NCBI RefSeq assembly: GCF_011040495.1
Contig: NZ_CP049037.1
Coordinates: forward strand, 1,550,001-1,614,000
Origin: Pseudohalocynthiibacter aestuariivivens
Lineage (GTDB): Bacteria; Pseudomonadota; Alphaproteobacteria; Rhodobacterales; Rhodobacteraceae
DNA: 64,000 bases
Direction of reading: 5' to 3'
In this document: one piece after another, positions 27,646-38,029 of the stretch
Layout: the number at the start of each line of letters is the position of its first letter
How positions within the stretch are numbered: the stretch's first letter is position 1
Program-made: the position numbers and the translations under genes
The notes under the pieces: generated by a model
Told to the model about the DNA's origin: nothing
Database searches by the model: none
Seen by the model: only the letters and a program-made list of their open reading frames with translations

Positions 27646-28409
27646 TTCGGCACCACAATCTCAATGATGGCCCCGCTGCGCGCGCACAGAGAAGCCAACG
27701 CCGCCGGTAACGGCGAATCGCTGATGACGCGCCCGACATCCGCCAATCCTGCAATGCGCACCGGTGCGCTGCGACAGAATTTTGACTGATCGGCCACCAA
27801 AATGACCTCGTGCGCGCGACGCAACAACGCCTGCCCTACCTGCACTTCTTGCAAATCAAAATCCAAGAGATCGCCCATCTCGTCCACTGCCGAGCACGCA
27901 AGTACCGCGCAATCGAAACGGAAATTGTCGATGCTCTGTACTGTCAACGGACCGACCAGCCCATTGTCCGCGGCACGTAACGCGCCGCCGGTAACAATCA
28001 CACTTCCACAATCACTGGCGCGTAAAATCTCGGCCACATGCAGATTGTTGGTCACGACCAAGAGGCCACGATGCGCACTGAGCGCCCGCGCCACCGCCTC
28101 GGATGTCGTTCCAATATCCAGAAACACAGATGCACCGTCTGGAATGTGCGCCGCTGCCGCCTGCCCGATCGCCTGTTTTCCAGCCGCGTTCAGCCGTCTG
28201 CGCGCCTCGTACTCCATATTCGTGAGACCCGAGGCCAGAACAGCCCCACCGTGAACCCGCTCCAGTACCCCAGAGCGAGTAAGGTTGGTCAGGTCGCGCC
28301 GGATGGTCTGTGATGTAACCCCGAACCTTTCGGCCAACCCGTCCACAGTCACACGACCGTCGCGGCGGGCAATCTCCAGGATATCGGGATGGCGAAAGGT
28401 CGTAGACAT
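27642..28409 (-). CDS. glpR: DeoR-family repressor, GlpR-like
   Basis: A 255-residue DeoR-family regulator. The N-terminal winged helix (HPDILEIARRDGRVTVDGLAERFGVTSQTIRRDLTNL, read here in parts) and the C-terminal sugar-phosphate sensor domain (IPDGASVFLDIGTTSEAVARAL; VVTNNLHVAEIL) are typical. It is divergent from glpD/glpK and probably represses glycerol catabolism until glycerol-3-phosphate binds. Confidence 0.9.
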   Translation of the reverse strand: MSTTFRHPDILEIARRDGRVTVDGLAERFGVTSQTIRRDLTNLTRSGVLERVHGGAVLASGLTNMEYEARRRLNAAGKQAIGQAAAAHIPDGASVFLDIGTTSEAVARALSAHRGLLVVTNNLHVAEILRASDCGSVIVTGGALRAADNGLVGPLTVQSIDNFRFDCAVLACSAVDEMGDLLDFDLQEVQVGQALLRRAHEVILVADQSKFCRSAPVRIAGLADVGRVISDSPLPAALASLCARSGAIIEIVVPK

Positions 28410-28420
28410 ATCTGGCGCGC

Positions 28421-28531
28421 GTTTTCGTTTGTGATCAAAATATCATTGTTACCCTATTGCAGTGGAAATTTCCAGCTAGGTCTGGCGGCTTGGGCGCGGC
28501 GGACAACAAAAACCGAAAACAGTCGAACATT
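28421..28531. promoter_or_regulatory. Candidate GlpR operator region
   Basis: In the 183-base gap between divergent glpR and glpD lie GTTTTCGTTTG (28421-28431) and the inverted, nearly matching ACAAAAACCGAAAAC (28506-28520), plus TCGAACATT (28523-28531), which equals half of the E. coli GlpR consensus as I recall it. Position and symmetry suggest operators; none is proven. Confidence 0.35.
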
Positions 28532-28592
28532 ACCGCATTGACTCGCACCCGTTACGCGTGTTTTGCACGCCAAGTGCAACCAAGGACTCGTC

Positions 28593-30170
28593 ATGCCCGG
28601 CCCTGACCTTTCTCAGCCTGTTGATCTTTTCGTGATTGGCGGAGGTATCAACGGCTGTGGCATCGCACGGGATGCTGCCGGGCGCGGCCTGAGCGTGACA
28701 CTGGCAGAGATGAATGATCTGGCCTCTGCCACCTCGTCGTCATCGACCAAGCTGTTTCATGGTGGGTTGCGATATCTGGAGTTCTTTGAGTTCCGTTTGG
28801 TACGTGAGGCGTTGCAGGAGCGCGAAACACTGCTGCGCGCTATGCCTCACATCAGCTGGCCGATGCGATTTGTGCTGCCCTATCACCGTGACATGCGGTT
28901 CGAAAAAGGAACGCCCACGTCAAGGCTTCTTGGGTTGTTCATGCCATGGATGCGCGGGCGCAGGCCCGCATGGCTCATCCGGTTCGGCCTCTTTTTATAT
29001 GATACACTCGGTGGGCGGAAAATCCTGCCCGGAACACGCTCTCTCAACCTGGCGCACGACCCGGCGGGCATCCCGCTCAAGGATAAATATGCCCGCGCCT
29101 TCGAGTACTCCGATTGCTGGGTCGAAGATTCGCGGCTTGTCGTGCTGAATGCCCGCGACGCCGAAGCTCGAGGCACCACGATCCTTACGCGCACCAAGGT
29201 GATCCATGCCAAACGCGAGGGCGATCTGTGGAGGGTCGGGATACAAGACACCGAAACTGGTGCGACCCGCAGCATCCTGACGCGCGCGCTCGTCAACGCC
29301 GCAGGTCCGTGGGTCGAGCATGTCATCCGCACCGATCTGGGTCTGTCACCACAAGAGGGCGTGCGGCTGGTGCGCGGCAGCCACATCGTAACAAAGCGCC
29401 TGTTTGACCATGATCGATGCTACTTCTTTCAGGGCACCGACGGACGAATTATCTTTGCGATTCCCTATGAGGGCGAATTTACCCTGATCGGCACAACGGA
29501 CGCCGATCACCCTGATCCGTCGACGCCGGCAAAATGCTCGGCTGAAGAGGTCGCGTATCTGTGCCGCTTTGCCTCTGAATATTTCAAACGTCCTGTAACA
29601 GAGGCGGATATCGTCTGGACCTATTCCGGCGTTCGACCGCTATATGATGATGGGGCGACGTCTGCCACAGCCGCGACGCGCGACTACGTGTTGAAACTGG
29701 ACCAGTCTGGCCCTGCCCCCCTGCTCAATGTATTTGGCGGCAAGATCACCACCTACCGGCGCTTGGCTGAAAGCGCACTCGCCAAACTCGCCCCGTTCTT
29801 TCCCGATGCAACTGGCAAGTGGACCGCAGGCGTCGCACTGCCGGGGGGCGATTTTGCGGTCGACGGCGTGCCGGTGCTGGTCGCCGGATTGGCGAGGGAT
29901 TATCCGTTCCTCACCGCTGAGTGGGCCATGCGCCTTGTTCGCGCCTACGGCACCGAAGCGCGCAAAATGCTGGGCGAAGCAAAAACCGCCGCCGACCTCG
30001 GGCGCAATTTCGGCGCAACGCTGACAGAGCGAGAATTGGGCTGGATGATGCGCCACGAATACGCCCGCACTGCCGCGGATATGGTCTGGCGGCGCACCCG
30101 TCTGGGGTTAAAATTGACGCCGGATCAGATCGCGGAGATAGATGACTGGATTGGTGCGCAGCGCGCTTGA
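28593..30170 (+). CDS. glpD: Aerobic glycerol-3-phosphate dehydrogenase
   Basis: Membrane-associated flavoenzyme that oxidises glycerol-3-phosphate to dihydroxyacetone phosphate and passes electrons to quinone. 525 residues. FAD motif [22 protein letters not shown] at the start, then [18 protein letters not shown]. The start ATG 28593 ([11 protein letters not shown]) has AAGGACTCG just upstream; an in-frame ATG 30 bases earlier is less likely. It is followed by glpK, 86 bases downstream, and preceded by the divergent glpR, so the unit is a glycerol regulon. Confidence 0.96.
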   Translation: MPGPDLSQPVDLFVIGGGINGCGIARDAAGRGLSVTLAEMNDLASATSSSSTKLFHGGLRYLEFFEFRLVREALQERETLLRAMPHISWPMRFVLPYHRDMRFEKGTPTSRLLGLFMPWMRGRRPAWLIRFGLFLYDTLGGRKILPGTRSLNLAHDPAGIPLKDKYARAFEYSDCWVEDSRLVVLNARDAEARGTTILTRTKVIHAKREGDLWRVGIQDTETGATRSILTRALVNAAGPWVEHVIRTDLGLSPQEGVRLVRGSHIVTKRLFDHDRCYFFQGTDGRIIFAIPYEGEFTLIGTTDADHPDPSTPAKCSAEEVAYLCRFASEYFKRPVTEADIVWTYSGVRPLYDDGATSATAATRDYVLKLDQSGPAPLLNVFGGKITTYRRLAESALAKLAPFFPDATGKWTAGVALPGGDFAVDGVPVLVAGLARDYPFLTAEWAMRLVRAYGTEARKMLGEAKTAADLGRNFGATLTERELGWMMRHEYARTAADMVWRRTRLGLKLTPDQIAEIDDWIGAQRA

Positions 30171-30256
30171 CCCCTTGCACCACTAAGCCAAGCATTGCGG
30201 AATTCCACCCCATCACAGTAAACTTGGTTCGCGCACTTTTTGTCCGGAGGACTCCC

Positions 30257-31750
30257 ATGACCCACATCCTCGCCATTGATCAGGGAACCACCTCCAGCCG
30301 GGCGATCGTCTTTGATGCGCAGATGCAGCCGATCGCCACGGCGCAAGAGGAATTCGCCCAGCACTTTCCAGCCTCCGGCTGGGTAGAGCATGATCCGGGC
30401 GATCTGTGGTCGACCACCCTTGCCACGTGTCGCGCCGCCCTGAAAGACGCCGAACTATCCGCCGCAGATATTGCCGCCATCGGCATCACGAACCAGCGCG
30501 AAACGACTGTTGTCTGGGACGCCACCACTGGTGAGCCATTACACAACGCCATCGTCTGGCAGGACCGCCGCACCTCCGAAACCTGCCGCGCGTTGCGCGC
30601 AGCGGGGCACGGCCCCATGGTCAGTCGGCGCACCGGGCTGTTGCTCGATCCCTATTTTTCAGGAACAAAACTGAAGTGGATCCTCGATCAGCATGACGGC
30701 GCACGCGACCGCGCCGCACAGGGCAACTTGCTCTTCGGAACTGTCGATTGCTTTTTGATCTGGCATCTCACCGGAGGGGTAGTACATGCCACCGACGCGA
30801 CCAATGCCGCGCGAACGCTGCTCTATGACATCCATGAAGGTGAGTGGAGCAAAGAAATTTGCGCACTTCTCGATATTCCGATGCAGATGCTGCCAGACGT
30901 GCGCGACAGTGCTGACGACTTTGGCGAAACCAACGCCGATCACTTTGGCGCACCGATCAAGATACGCGGCGTTGCCGGGGATCAACAGGCTGCGACTGTA
31001 GGGCAGGCCTGTTTCCGACCCGGTATGATGAAATCAACCTACGGCACCGGCTGCTTTGCGCTGCTGAATACCGGTGATGCGCCCGTGACCTCGCAGAACC
31101 GATTGCTGACGACCATCGCCTATCAGTTGAACGGCAAACCCACCTATGCGCTCGAAGGGTCAATCTTTGTCGCCGGTGCTGTCGTGCAATGGCTGCGCGA
31201 CGGATTGGGTGTCATTGAAGAGGCTGGCGAAACACACGCACTGGCCGACGCCGCCGATCCGGGTCAGGACGTGGTGCTGGTTCCTGCCTTTACCGGCCTC
31301 GGGGCGCCCTATTGGGATGCAGAATGCCGGGGCGCGATCTATGGTTTGACCCGCAATTCCGGACCGGCTGAATTGAGCCGTGCAGCACTGGAAAGCGTCG
31401 GTTATCAGACTCGGGATTTACTGGAGGCAATGCGCGCCGACTGGGCCGGGCAGGCCAGCACAGGCGCGCCGACCCTGCGTGTCGACGGAGGAATGAGCGC
31501 GTCAGATTGGACCATGCAATTCCTTGCTGACATTCTGGACGCACCTGTGGACCGCCCCAAGGTTCTGGAAACCACGGCCTTGGGTGCGGCGTGGCTGGCG
31601 GGGATGCATGTCGGCCTTTATCCCGATCAGGACGGGTTTGCGAACGGTTGGGCGTTGGACCGCACATTTAGCCCGGCAATGAACCGCCCCACACGTGATG
31701 CCAAATACGCGCGCTGGAAACGTGCTGTGCAGGCAACGATGGCCGTCTGA
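30257..31750 (+). CDS. glpK: Glycerol kinase
   Basis: Phosphorylates glycerol to sn-glycerol-3-phosphate in the cytoplasm, the first step feeding GlpD. 497 residues. Typical elements: [17 protein letters not shown] at the start, [14 protein letters not shown], the glycerol-binding WQDRRT and the late [18 protein letters not shown]. The start at 30257 (MTHILAID) follows GGAGG with good spacing; the frame is open further up but has no support. No glycerol facilitator gene is visible beside it. Confidence 0.97.
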   Translation: MTHILAIDQGTTSSRAIVFDAQMQPIATAQEEFAQHFPASGWVEHDPGDLWSTTLATCRAALKDAELSAADIAAIGITNQRETTVVWDATTGEPLHNAIVWQDRRTSETCRALRAAGHGPMVSRRTGLLLDPYFSGTKLKWILDQHDGARDRAAQGNLLFGTVDCFLIWHLTGGVVHATDATNAARTLLYDIHEGEWSKEICALLDIPMQMLPDVRDSADDFGETNADHFGAPIKIRGVAGDQQAATVGQACFRPGMMKSTYGTGCFALLNTGDAPVTSQNRLLTTIAYQLNGKPTYALEGSIFVAGAVVQWLRDGLGVIEEAGETHALADAADPGQDVVLVPAFTGLGAPYWDAECRGAIYGLTRNSGPAELSRAALESVGYQTRDLLEAMRADWAGQASTGAPTLRVDGGMSASDWTMQFLADILDAPVDRPKVLETTALGAAWLAGMHVGLYPDQDGFANGWALDRTFSPAMNRPTRDAKYARWKRAVQATMAV

Positions 31751-31767
31751 AAATCCCGGAGAACACC

Positions 31768-32445
31768 ATGGCACACGATCCCATCACCGCTGTCGTACCC
31801 GCCTTTAACGAGAGCGAGACGATCGCATCCGTCGTTGCCTACCTCATCCGCGCGCCCGAGGTGAACGAGGTGATCGTGGTCGACAATAACTCCGTCGACA
31901 ACACCGCTAGCGTGGCCTCCACCGCTGGTGCACGTGTCGTCACTGAAACGCGACAGGGAATGGGCCACGCGTTCAAGGCTGGCGTCGCCGCAGCACAGAA
32001 CGATTGGGTCATGAAGGTCGACGCAGACCTAGAGAGGTTTGGTCCGCGACTCGTCTCATGCCTTGCAAATGCGCGCGCGCCGGGTATCGGGCTGGTCAAA
32101 GGCGCGTGGCAGGACCCCGGAGACGACATGCCGATGACGCGCCTATTGGTACAGCCCGCAGTCGCCGCACTCTGCCCCGCACTGGCGGAACTGACCGCGC
32201 CCAATTCGGGAATTTACCTGATGGACCGATCCCGCATCGCTCATACCGAGCTGCGCGGCAATTATGCCGTTGATCTGGATGCGATGCTGCGCATGGCGTG
32301 GGCCGGGCATGGCGTGGCAGAGGTCGATATCGGGCAGATCGAGAACGATCGGCGGAGCCCCGCGCACTATAGCGCCATGGCGCATGAGATCATGGGTTTC
32401 TTTCTGGATTGCGCCCGCGCTTCCTCGAAAGCCAGTTCAACTTAA
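31768..32445 (+). CDS. Family 2 glycosyltransferase
   Basis: A 225-residue GT2 enzyme. VVPAFNESETIASVVAYL opens the fold and VVDNNSVDNTASVA and KVDADLERFG (DxD) follow. It lies 17 bases after glpK and is probably cotranscribed. The overall shape is near GpgS-like and related glycosyltransferases, but nothing in the sequence fixes donor or acceptor. A direct link to glycerol-3-phosphate-containing glycolipids is possible but not shown. Confidence 0.75.
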   Translation: MAHDPITAVVPAFNESETIASVVAYLIRAPEVNEVIVVDNNSVDNTASVASTAGARVVTETRQGMGHAFKAGVAAAQNDWVMKVDADLERFGPRLVSCLANARAPGIGLVKGAWQDPGDDMPMTRLLVQPAVAALCPALAELTAPNSGIYLMDRSRIAHTELRGNYAVDLDAMLRMAWAGHGVAEVDIGQIENDRRSPAHYSAMAHEIMGFFLDCARASSKASST

Positions 32446-32487
32446 TCACGCTGGCGGATTCGGTTTCTGCGGCGCGCGCGCCAGATA

Positions 32488-33549
32488 TCACGCCCCCTTG
32501 AAATTGATACGGCCTTCCGCTTTCAATGCTTCATCAACGTGATCGTCTTTCTCTTTTTTCGCCGCCTCGGCTTCGGCCTCGGCCATTATCGTGCGTTTGC
32601 GACCAAACTGCCCGAGCGCAATTGCCGCGAGGATGATCGCACCGCCGGGGATGAGGCCCGGACCCGGATCCTCACCCAGCAGCACCATCGCAATCAGCAA
32701 AGCTGCCAGTGGCGAAAATGACGTGGCAAGCGAGACATCAGAGGAACGGGCATTCTTTAGCCCGATGTTCCACGCGAACTGACCAATCACGATCACGATC
32801 ACCGCATAGACCCAGACCCATTTCCATACGACTGGCGATAGCACGTCCTGAAAATGCAACGGACCATAGAGATACATCGCGAAGAAGAAATAAATCGCCG
32901 TGCCCAATACCGTTCGGTAAATTGAAAAGATGCCCAGCGGCACGCCCTTTAATCCAACCCGAGCGACCAAGGTAGACGCGATAAAGCTGATGGTCGCAGC
33001 CACAGTCGCGATCTCACCCTTGCCGAACATGAACGAAGCACCATCGCCCTTGAGCGAAATAATGATGACCGCCCCCACCAGCGCAATCAGCCCCGCGGCA
33101 AAGGCCCACGGATCCAGCTTCTCTCCGAGGATGAAATACGTCGCAAGCAAAAACAGCGGCGGCTCAATCCGACCGATCAGGACGACATTCGTCACGGTGG
33201 TGTAGTCAAGCGCGATGAAAAACAGCGCCGGAGTAAGCGCCGACGACAATACCGCTGAGACGGTCAGAACACTCCAATCCTTGCGGCTCAGTTTCGCCAG
33301 GTTCTCTCGGGTCCAGTCGCGCCAGAACATAAACACCATCGGAATGAGCGACAGAAGCGACCCGAGGAAAAGCAGATTGCAGAAGGTGATTGCGTTGCGT
33401 CCGTCCACGGGATTATCGCGTCCGATCTGGGTGAGCAGGGCAACGATAGAGTTTGATGAGGCATAGACAAAAACAGCAAGCCAGACGAGGCCCGCCCCAA
33501 GCAGTAACTTTGGAACCTGTCGGCCTTCATGGGTTTCGGCGTGGCTCAT
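32488..33549 (-). CDS. EamA/DMT-superfamily transporter
   Basis: A 353-residue integral membrane protein with about ten helices in two repeated EamA halves (for example LLLGAGLVWLAVFVYASSNS at the start, LFFIALDYTTVTNVVLIGR, then IVIGQFAWNIGLKNARSS and LATSFSPLAALLIAMVLLGE). The motif LIGRIEPPLFLLATYFILGE is the usual DMT signature. It is probably an exporter of amino acids or small metabolites. The start 33549 (MSHAETHEG) has AAGGAC just upstream; the open frame continues further but without a start signal. It converges with the GT2 gene and is divergent from the next gene. Confidence 0.85.
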   Translation of the reverse strand: MSHAETHEGRQVPKLLLGAGLVWLAVFVYASSNSIVALLTQIGRDNPVDGRNAITFCNLLFLGSLLSLIPMVFMFWRDWTRENLAKLSRKDWSVLTVSAVLSSALTPALFFIALDYTTVTNVVLIGRIEPPLFLLATYFILGEKLDPWAFAAGLIALVGAVIIISLKGDGASFMFGKGEIATVAATISFIASTLVARVGLKGVPLGIFSIYRTVLGTAIYFFFAMYLYGPLHFQDVLSPVVWKWVWVYAVIVIVIGQFAWNIGLKNARSSDVSLATSFSPLAALLIAMVLLGEDPGPGLIPGGAIILAAIALGQFGRKRTIMAEAEAEAAKKEKDDHVDEALKAEGRINFKGA

Positions 33550-33807
33550 CGAATTGTCCTTTTGCATTGGCTTGCCCCCATCTGGCGCAGACCGCATGGC
33601 AGCGGACAAGACCGTATGCCGCACATCTCTATCACGTTGCGGTGCCCACCCGAAACATTGTTTCAAACCCGACCTATCGGCCCCATATTGTTCACGCGCG
33701 CGCGCATTTCTGAAACAACCAGTGCCCCGTGGGCGGCTCAGAATGCCCTTGTGATAGCTGTCAACTCGGCGCAAACGACAGAGAAACAGTACGAAAGGAT
33801 GAGCGTG

Positions 33808-34683
33808 ATGATCGAAACCGAGGGTAACCGCGCAACGCGGATCGTTACGATTTACGACGATATCTACAACCTTCCCGATGCGCGCGACTACTTCCGTGCG
33901 ATGCACCATGCCGGCTTTCGCACCGCTCACCACGGCGCGGCCGCCTTTGTCGCAGCACGGGCTGAATTGATGCGGTTGCGTAATCTGTCGTCACTGGGCG
34001 TACTCGACTTTGCCAGCGGCTATGGCATCGCCGCACTTCTGATGCGGCACCAGATTTCGTTGGACGCTGTGCTGAACCACTACCGCGATCCTGCGGTAGA
34101 GGGCCTTACGACCCCAGAGATGAGCGCGCATGATCACGAGTGGCTCCGGGCCTTGCGCGACGAAGATAATGCAGACAGCTATGCTGGCCTCGATATCGCT
34201 GATCAGGCATTGGCCTATGGCCAGCGTATAGGCGTCTTTGACGCGGCTTTTGCCGAAGACCTGCAATCCGACGCGCCCAGCGAGGCGCTGACTGAGTGGC
34301 TGTCGGGCTGCGATTTGGTGGTCGAAATCGGCAGCGTCGCGCATATGCTGCCACAAGCACTGGACCGCGTGCTGCGCGGCGCTGCCACACGCAAACCGTG
34401 GGTCATAACCGCACCGATCCGCGGCAATGATACTGCCGCCGCGATGGACGTAATGGCGCAACACGGACTAACGGTCGAGGCATTGCCAATACCACCCTTT
34501 CGCCACCGACGGTTCGCGGACGATGCCGAACAGGCCCGCGCGATCGCCAATGCCGCTGCGCGCGGCCACGATCCAGAGGGTTTCGAAACGACCGGGTATT
34601 TCCATGCGCAGCTATTCCTCGCACGGCCAGCGAATGAGTTGACTGATATCGCGGATTGGAAAATCTCGCCCCTTGCCACCTGA
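33808..34683 (+). CDS. Uncharacterised protein with SAM-methyltransferase-like motif
   Basis: 291 residues from ATG 33808 (MIETEGNRAT), with AAAGG in place upstream. A glycine-rich GVLDFASGYGIAALLM segment (residues ~66-81) resembles methyltransferase motif I and a later DLVVEIGSVAHML resembles motif III/IV. The N-terminal ~65 residues contain IYDDIYNLPDARDYFRAM, which I do not recognise. Alternative starts are GTG 33805 and ATG 33799. No neighbours clarify the role. Confidence 0.55.
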   Translation: MIETEGNRATRIVTIYDDIYNLPDARDYFRAMHHAGFRTAHHGAAAFVAARAELMRLRNLSSLGVLDFASGYGIAALLMRHQISLDAVLNHYRDPAVEGLTTPEMSAHDHEWLRALRDEDNADSYAGLDIADQALAYGQRIGVFDAAFAEDLQSDAPSEALTEWLSGCDLVVEIGSVAHMLPQALDRVLRGAATRKPWVITAPIRGNDTAAAMDVMAQHGLTVEALPIPPFRHRRFADDAEQARAIANAAARGHDPEGFETTGYFHAQLFLARPANELTDIADWKISPLAT

Positions 34684-34800
34684 TTGCTCTGACCCGCGCC
34701 AACGCGCAGGGATCACGATAGCGTGACGGGACTTGGGGAAACGCGGCCAAAGTGGCATGTTGAGTGGCATAGATCTGTCACCCATGTCAGGATTTCGTTC

Positions 34801-35259
34801 ATGCTCACCCGTCGCTTCCTCTTGGCTACAACAGCGAGCCTGCCTCTGGGCATCGTGTTGCCCCTCTTGCCTGCTTTCGCAGGAAAAGACCGGTATTTCA
34901 CGCATGACGGTGCCGCTATTGGTGGGTATGATCCAGTTGCCTATTTCACTCAGATGAAACCAGTAAAGGGTGATACGGCCCATGCACTGAGCTGGGACGG
35001 CGCAGAATGGCATTTCGCCAGTGCCGCGAACAAGGCGATGTTCGAGGAAACCCCGGAAAAATACGCCCCTCAATATGGCGGCTACTGTGCCTATGCCGTG
35101 TCCGAGGGATACACCGCCAAAACCGAACCCGATGCTTGGACGGTCCACGACGGCAGGCTCTACCTTAACTATGACAAGAGCGTGCGCCGTATCTGGGAGC
35201 GTGACACGTCGGGCTATATATCGCGGGCAAATGAAAACTGGCCTGCTGTTCTGAACTGA
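34801..35259 (+). CDS. YHS-domain exported protein
   Basis: A 152-residue protein starting MLTRRFLLATTASLPLGIVL: a twin-arginine-like LTRRFLL followed by a hydrophobic run and an AFA cleavage-type site, so it is exported. The YHS core follows: AIGGYDPVAYFT, AEWHFASAANKAMFEETPEKYAPQYGGYCAYAVSEG, LYLNYDKSV, read here in parts. YHS proteins of this form are often metal-related, but no ligand is proven. A paired hairpin region lies just downstream. Confidence 0.85.
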   Translation: MLTRRFLLATTASLPLGIVLPLLPAFAGKDRYFTHDGAAIGGYDPVAYFTQMKPVKGDTAHALSWDGAEWHFASAANKAMFEETPEKYAPQYGGYCAYAVSEGYTAKTEPDAWTVHDGRLYLNYDKSVRRIWERDTSGYISRANENWPAVLN

Positions 35260-35316
35260 TAGATTTACAGGTTACCTCCCACCGCGCGGCTGTCCCTCCG
35301 GCGCGGTGACCTCGAG

Positions 35317-35348
35317 CCCCCCGCCAGCTAATCGCTGCGGGGGGTTTT
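35317..35348 (+). terminator. Hairpin terminator after the YHS gene
   Basis: CCCCCCGC and GCGGGGGG form an 8-bp stem with a 12-base loop (35317-35344), followed by TTTTAC. A second hairpin, ACCGCGC paired with GCGCGGT (35281-35307), sits immediately upstream. Confidence 0.75.
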
Positions 35349-35442
35349 ACGTTGCACCGGGGGATCGCCCACCGGGAGTGCAACCGCTTTCATGCGCTGC
35401 GCCCTGCTTTACAATCTTACCGGACTGGCGCAGGATTTTTCG

Positions 35443-36468
35443 ATGACAGACAAACGCGGTGCCCCAACCCTAAGTGACGTAGCCGCGCGCGCGGGGGTTT
35501 CGACCGCAACAGTTTCTCGGTGCCTCAATAGTCCCGGCAGCGTGTCAGGGCCAACACGCACACGGGTGATGCAAGCTGTCGACGACCTAGGCTATACGCC
35601 CAATTTTGGCGCGCGGATGATGGCCTCTCGGCGAACCAGAACTATTGGTGCGATCGTACCGACGATGGACGACGCCGCCTACGCTTGCGGCCTGCACACC
35701 TTTCAGGTGGACCTGCAAAACGCGGGCTATGCACTATTGCTTGCCAGCACCGGGTATGACCCGAGCGCAGAGATCGAACAGGCGCACGCATTGCTCGCGC
35801 GCGGAGCAGAAGCCATATTGCTCGTCGGGCACAGGCACGATGCCGCGCTCTATGACTACCTGCACAGACAGGCCGTTCCCGTGCTGGCGGCGTAGTCGCT
35901 CGATGCAACTCTGCCGTGCCCGTCCGTCGGTGTCGATAATCGCGCCGCTATGCAAGCGCTTGCAACCGAAGTGATCGCAATCGGCCATCGCCAGATCGCT
36001 ACGATCTCGGCCCCGCCCGCACAGAACGATCACACACGCGAATGCATCGAAGGGATTCATGCCGCCATGTTCATTGCCGGGCTGGACCCGGCAATGTTGC
36101 GGGTTATTGAAACTCCATACAGCATAGGAACCGGCGCCGCGGCGTTCGAGGCCCTGATGCAGGAATGGCCTACACCCACCGCAGTGCTGTGCAGCAATGA
36201 CGTGCTGGCCGCCGGGGCGCTTGGCTGCGCCCGTGCGATGGGGATCGATGTTCCGGGAAGGGTCTCGATCACTGGTTTCGGCGACATCGACCTAGCACAA
36301 ACGACATTCCCAGCTTTGACCACCGTTCATATCCCGCACCGCGAGATAGGACGCGCAGCTGCAACCGCACTGCTGCAAATGGTCGACGAGGGCGATATCG
36401 ACAAAACCATAGCTCTGCCGGCCAGTCTGCGTTGGCGCGCGACCGTCGGACCACCGCCAATGTGGTAG
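35443..36468 (+). pseudogene. LacI-family regulator split by an in-frame TAG codon
   Basis: Reading frame 35443-35892 encodes the LacI-type N-terminal HTH (TLSDVAARAGVSTATVSRCLN) and the first part of the sugar-binding domain; it stops at TAG 35893-35895. The same frame continues without further stops from TCG 35896 to the TAG at 36466-36468 with the rest of the fold (for example SVGVDNRAAM, CSNDVLAAGALGCARAMGID). In family members this position is usually tryptophan (a ...AW-type stretch after PVLA), so a TGG to TAG change is likely. A single base makes the break, so the gene may be recently inactivated, a sequencing error or subject to readthrough. Confidence 0.85.
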
Positions 36469-36509
36469 TAACTTTTCGCAAGCGCCCGGAACGAGAAACG
36501 GGTGGTGTG

Positions 36510-38009
36510 CTACCTATCCATTGACCGCACGGTGTCGTCACCCTCAGCGTCTTCCACAATTTCCGCGTCAATCACTTCAACGTCTGTTGTCGTTTCAACG
36601 GGTGCGTCCTCCGCTTCGGCACGTTGGTCGTCCAGTTGGCCGACAATCAGCGGCAACATTTCGACCCCAGTCGGTGCCGCGATGGCGGATGCAGGTGGCG
36701 ATTTCCAATCCAGTGTATCGAAAGCGTGGCAGTTCTCGCAGGCCGGTACCCAGTCAGCATGAATATGCTGGCATTTGTCACAAATCCACTGAGGACCGCG
36801 TGGCGCAGTCAACGCCCGCGCAAGCCAACCTTTGACGACTGCATCAGGGGCACCTTCGCCGCGTTCGATTGCGGCCATGACCGTAAGCACGCGGGCATCC
36901 GGGTCACGATCAGCCAGATCCCCAAGCGCACGGCGCGCCGCCGGGAAATCCTCATTCGCGATAAACAATTCCGCCTCCAGCAGTCTGGCTTCGCGATGGT
37001 CAGGTTTGGCCTTGATCAATTTGTCAAATCGCTTGAGCCGCGCAGCAGGGCTCTCATCCGGCTCGATGGCGGCAAATGTAGCGGCGAGGTCAGGATGCGG
37101 TTGAGCGTCCCATGCTTTGCGAATGACGCGGGTGGCGTAACGCTTGTTCGCCTGATCGATATAGCTGCGCGCAGCCATGACCGCGGCGGGTACCAGATGC
37201 GGTGACAGGCGATTTGCCTCGATCGCGGTTTCGCGGGCGGCAATGTCGCGCCCTTCTTCGGCCACTTCGCGGGCCTCTGACAGTGCTAGAACCGCATCGC
37301 GCCGTTTATGTACGTCACGCGGCAATGTGCCATGTTTAAGCTTGGCATTGAGCGTGGCGCGCGCGCCAACCCAATCCGCTTTTTGTGTTTGCAATTGCAG
37401 CAGCGTGTCCTGAATTTCGGGATGCGCAGGCTTTAGCCCGAAGGCCGTCTCGGCCAGTTTCAGTGCCGTATCAGTATCCCCATCCGCCAACTTCTGCCGC
37501 AGAATGCCCCGCACCCCGACAAAGCGCGTGTCCTTGTGTGCCACAAGACGCTTATAGGCTTCCTCGGCCTTGGCGCGGTTCCCCGACAACTCTGCGGCCT
37601 GCGCCGTCAGCAACGTCGTCAGTTCCGGCTTTTTCAGATAACGCTCTGCCTTGCCCGCGCGCGACATCGCCGTGTTGCCATCACCAGAGGCCAGCGCCAT
37701 CATTCCTTCTGTCAGGGCGCGATACCCCTTTTCCTGTCGGTTACGATCAAAATAGCGCGAAATCGCTGTCTCGTCCCCATTGATGAACTTCAGCACCGCG
37801 ATGGTCAGCGAGGCGAGTTTGAGCAGCAACCAAACCAACAGAAGCAGTAAAATAAAGGCAATGACTGCTTTCATCGGGGTCAGGTTCAGCTCGATCCCGG
37901 CCATGACGATGCGAACACCGCCATCCAGTTCGAGAAGGTATGCGGCACCGAACGTCGCCCCGACGACAAGTCCGAGGAAAACAACGATCTTGATGATGGA
38001 CCATAGCAT
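36510..38009 (-). CDS. hemY: HemY-type heme biosynthesis-associated membrane protein
   Basis: A 499-residue protein: two N-terminal membrane helices (~5-25 and ~48-70) followed by TPR-like helical repeats and, near residue 425-445, a zinc-ribbon-like CDKCQHIHADWVPACENC. This is the COG3898-type HemY of proteobacteria (not the Bacillus protoporphyrinogen oxidase of the same name). It lies downstream of the mitofilin-like gene and hemD in the same direction, the usual arrangement. Confidence 0.9.
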   Translation of the reverse strand: MLWSIIKIVVFLGLVVGATFGAAYLLELDGGVRIVMAGIELNLTPMKAVIAFILLLLLVWLLLKLASLTIAVLKFINGDETAISRYFDRNRQEKGYRALTEGMMALASGDGNTAMSRAGKAERYLKKPELTTLLTAQAAELSGNRAKAEEAYKRLVAHKDTRFVGVRGILRQKLADGDTDTALKLAETAFGLKPAHPEIQDTLLQLQTQKADWVGARATLNAKLKHGTLPRDVHKRRDAVLALSEAREVAEEGRDIAARETAIEANRLSPHLVPAAVMAARSYIDQANKRYATRVIRKAWDAQPHPDLAATFAAIEPDESPAARLKRFDKLIKAKPDHREARLLEAELFIANEDFPAARRALGDLADRDPDARVLTVMAAIERGEGAPDAVVKGWLARALTAPRGPQWICDKCQHIHADWVPACENCHAFDTLDWKSPPASAIAAPTGVEMLPLIVGQLDDQRAEAEDAPVETTTDVEVIDAEIVEDAEGDDTVRSMDR

Positions 38010-38029
38010 GAAGCGTTAACCTTTCGGGA

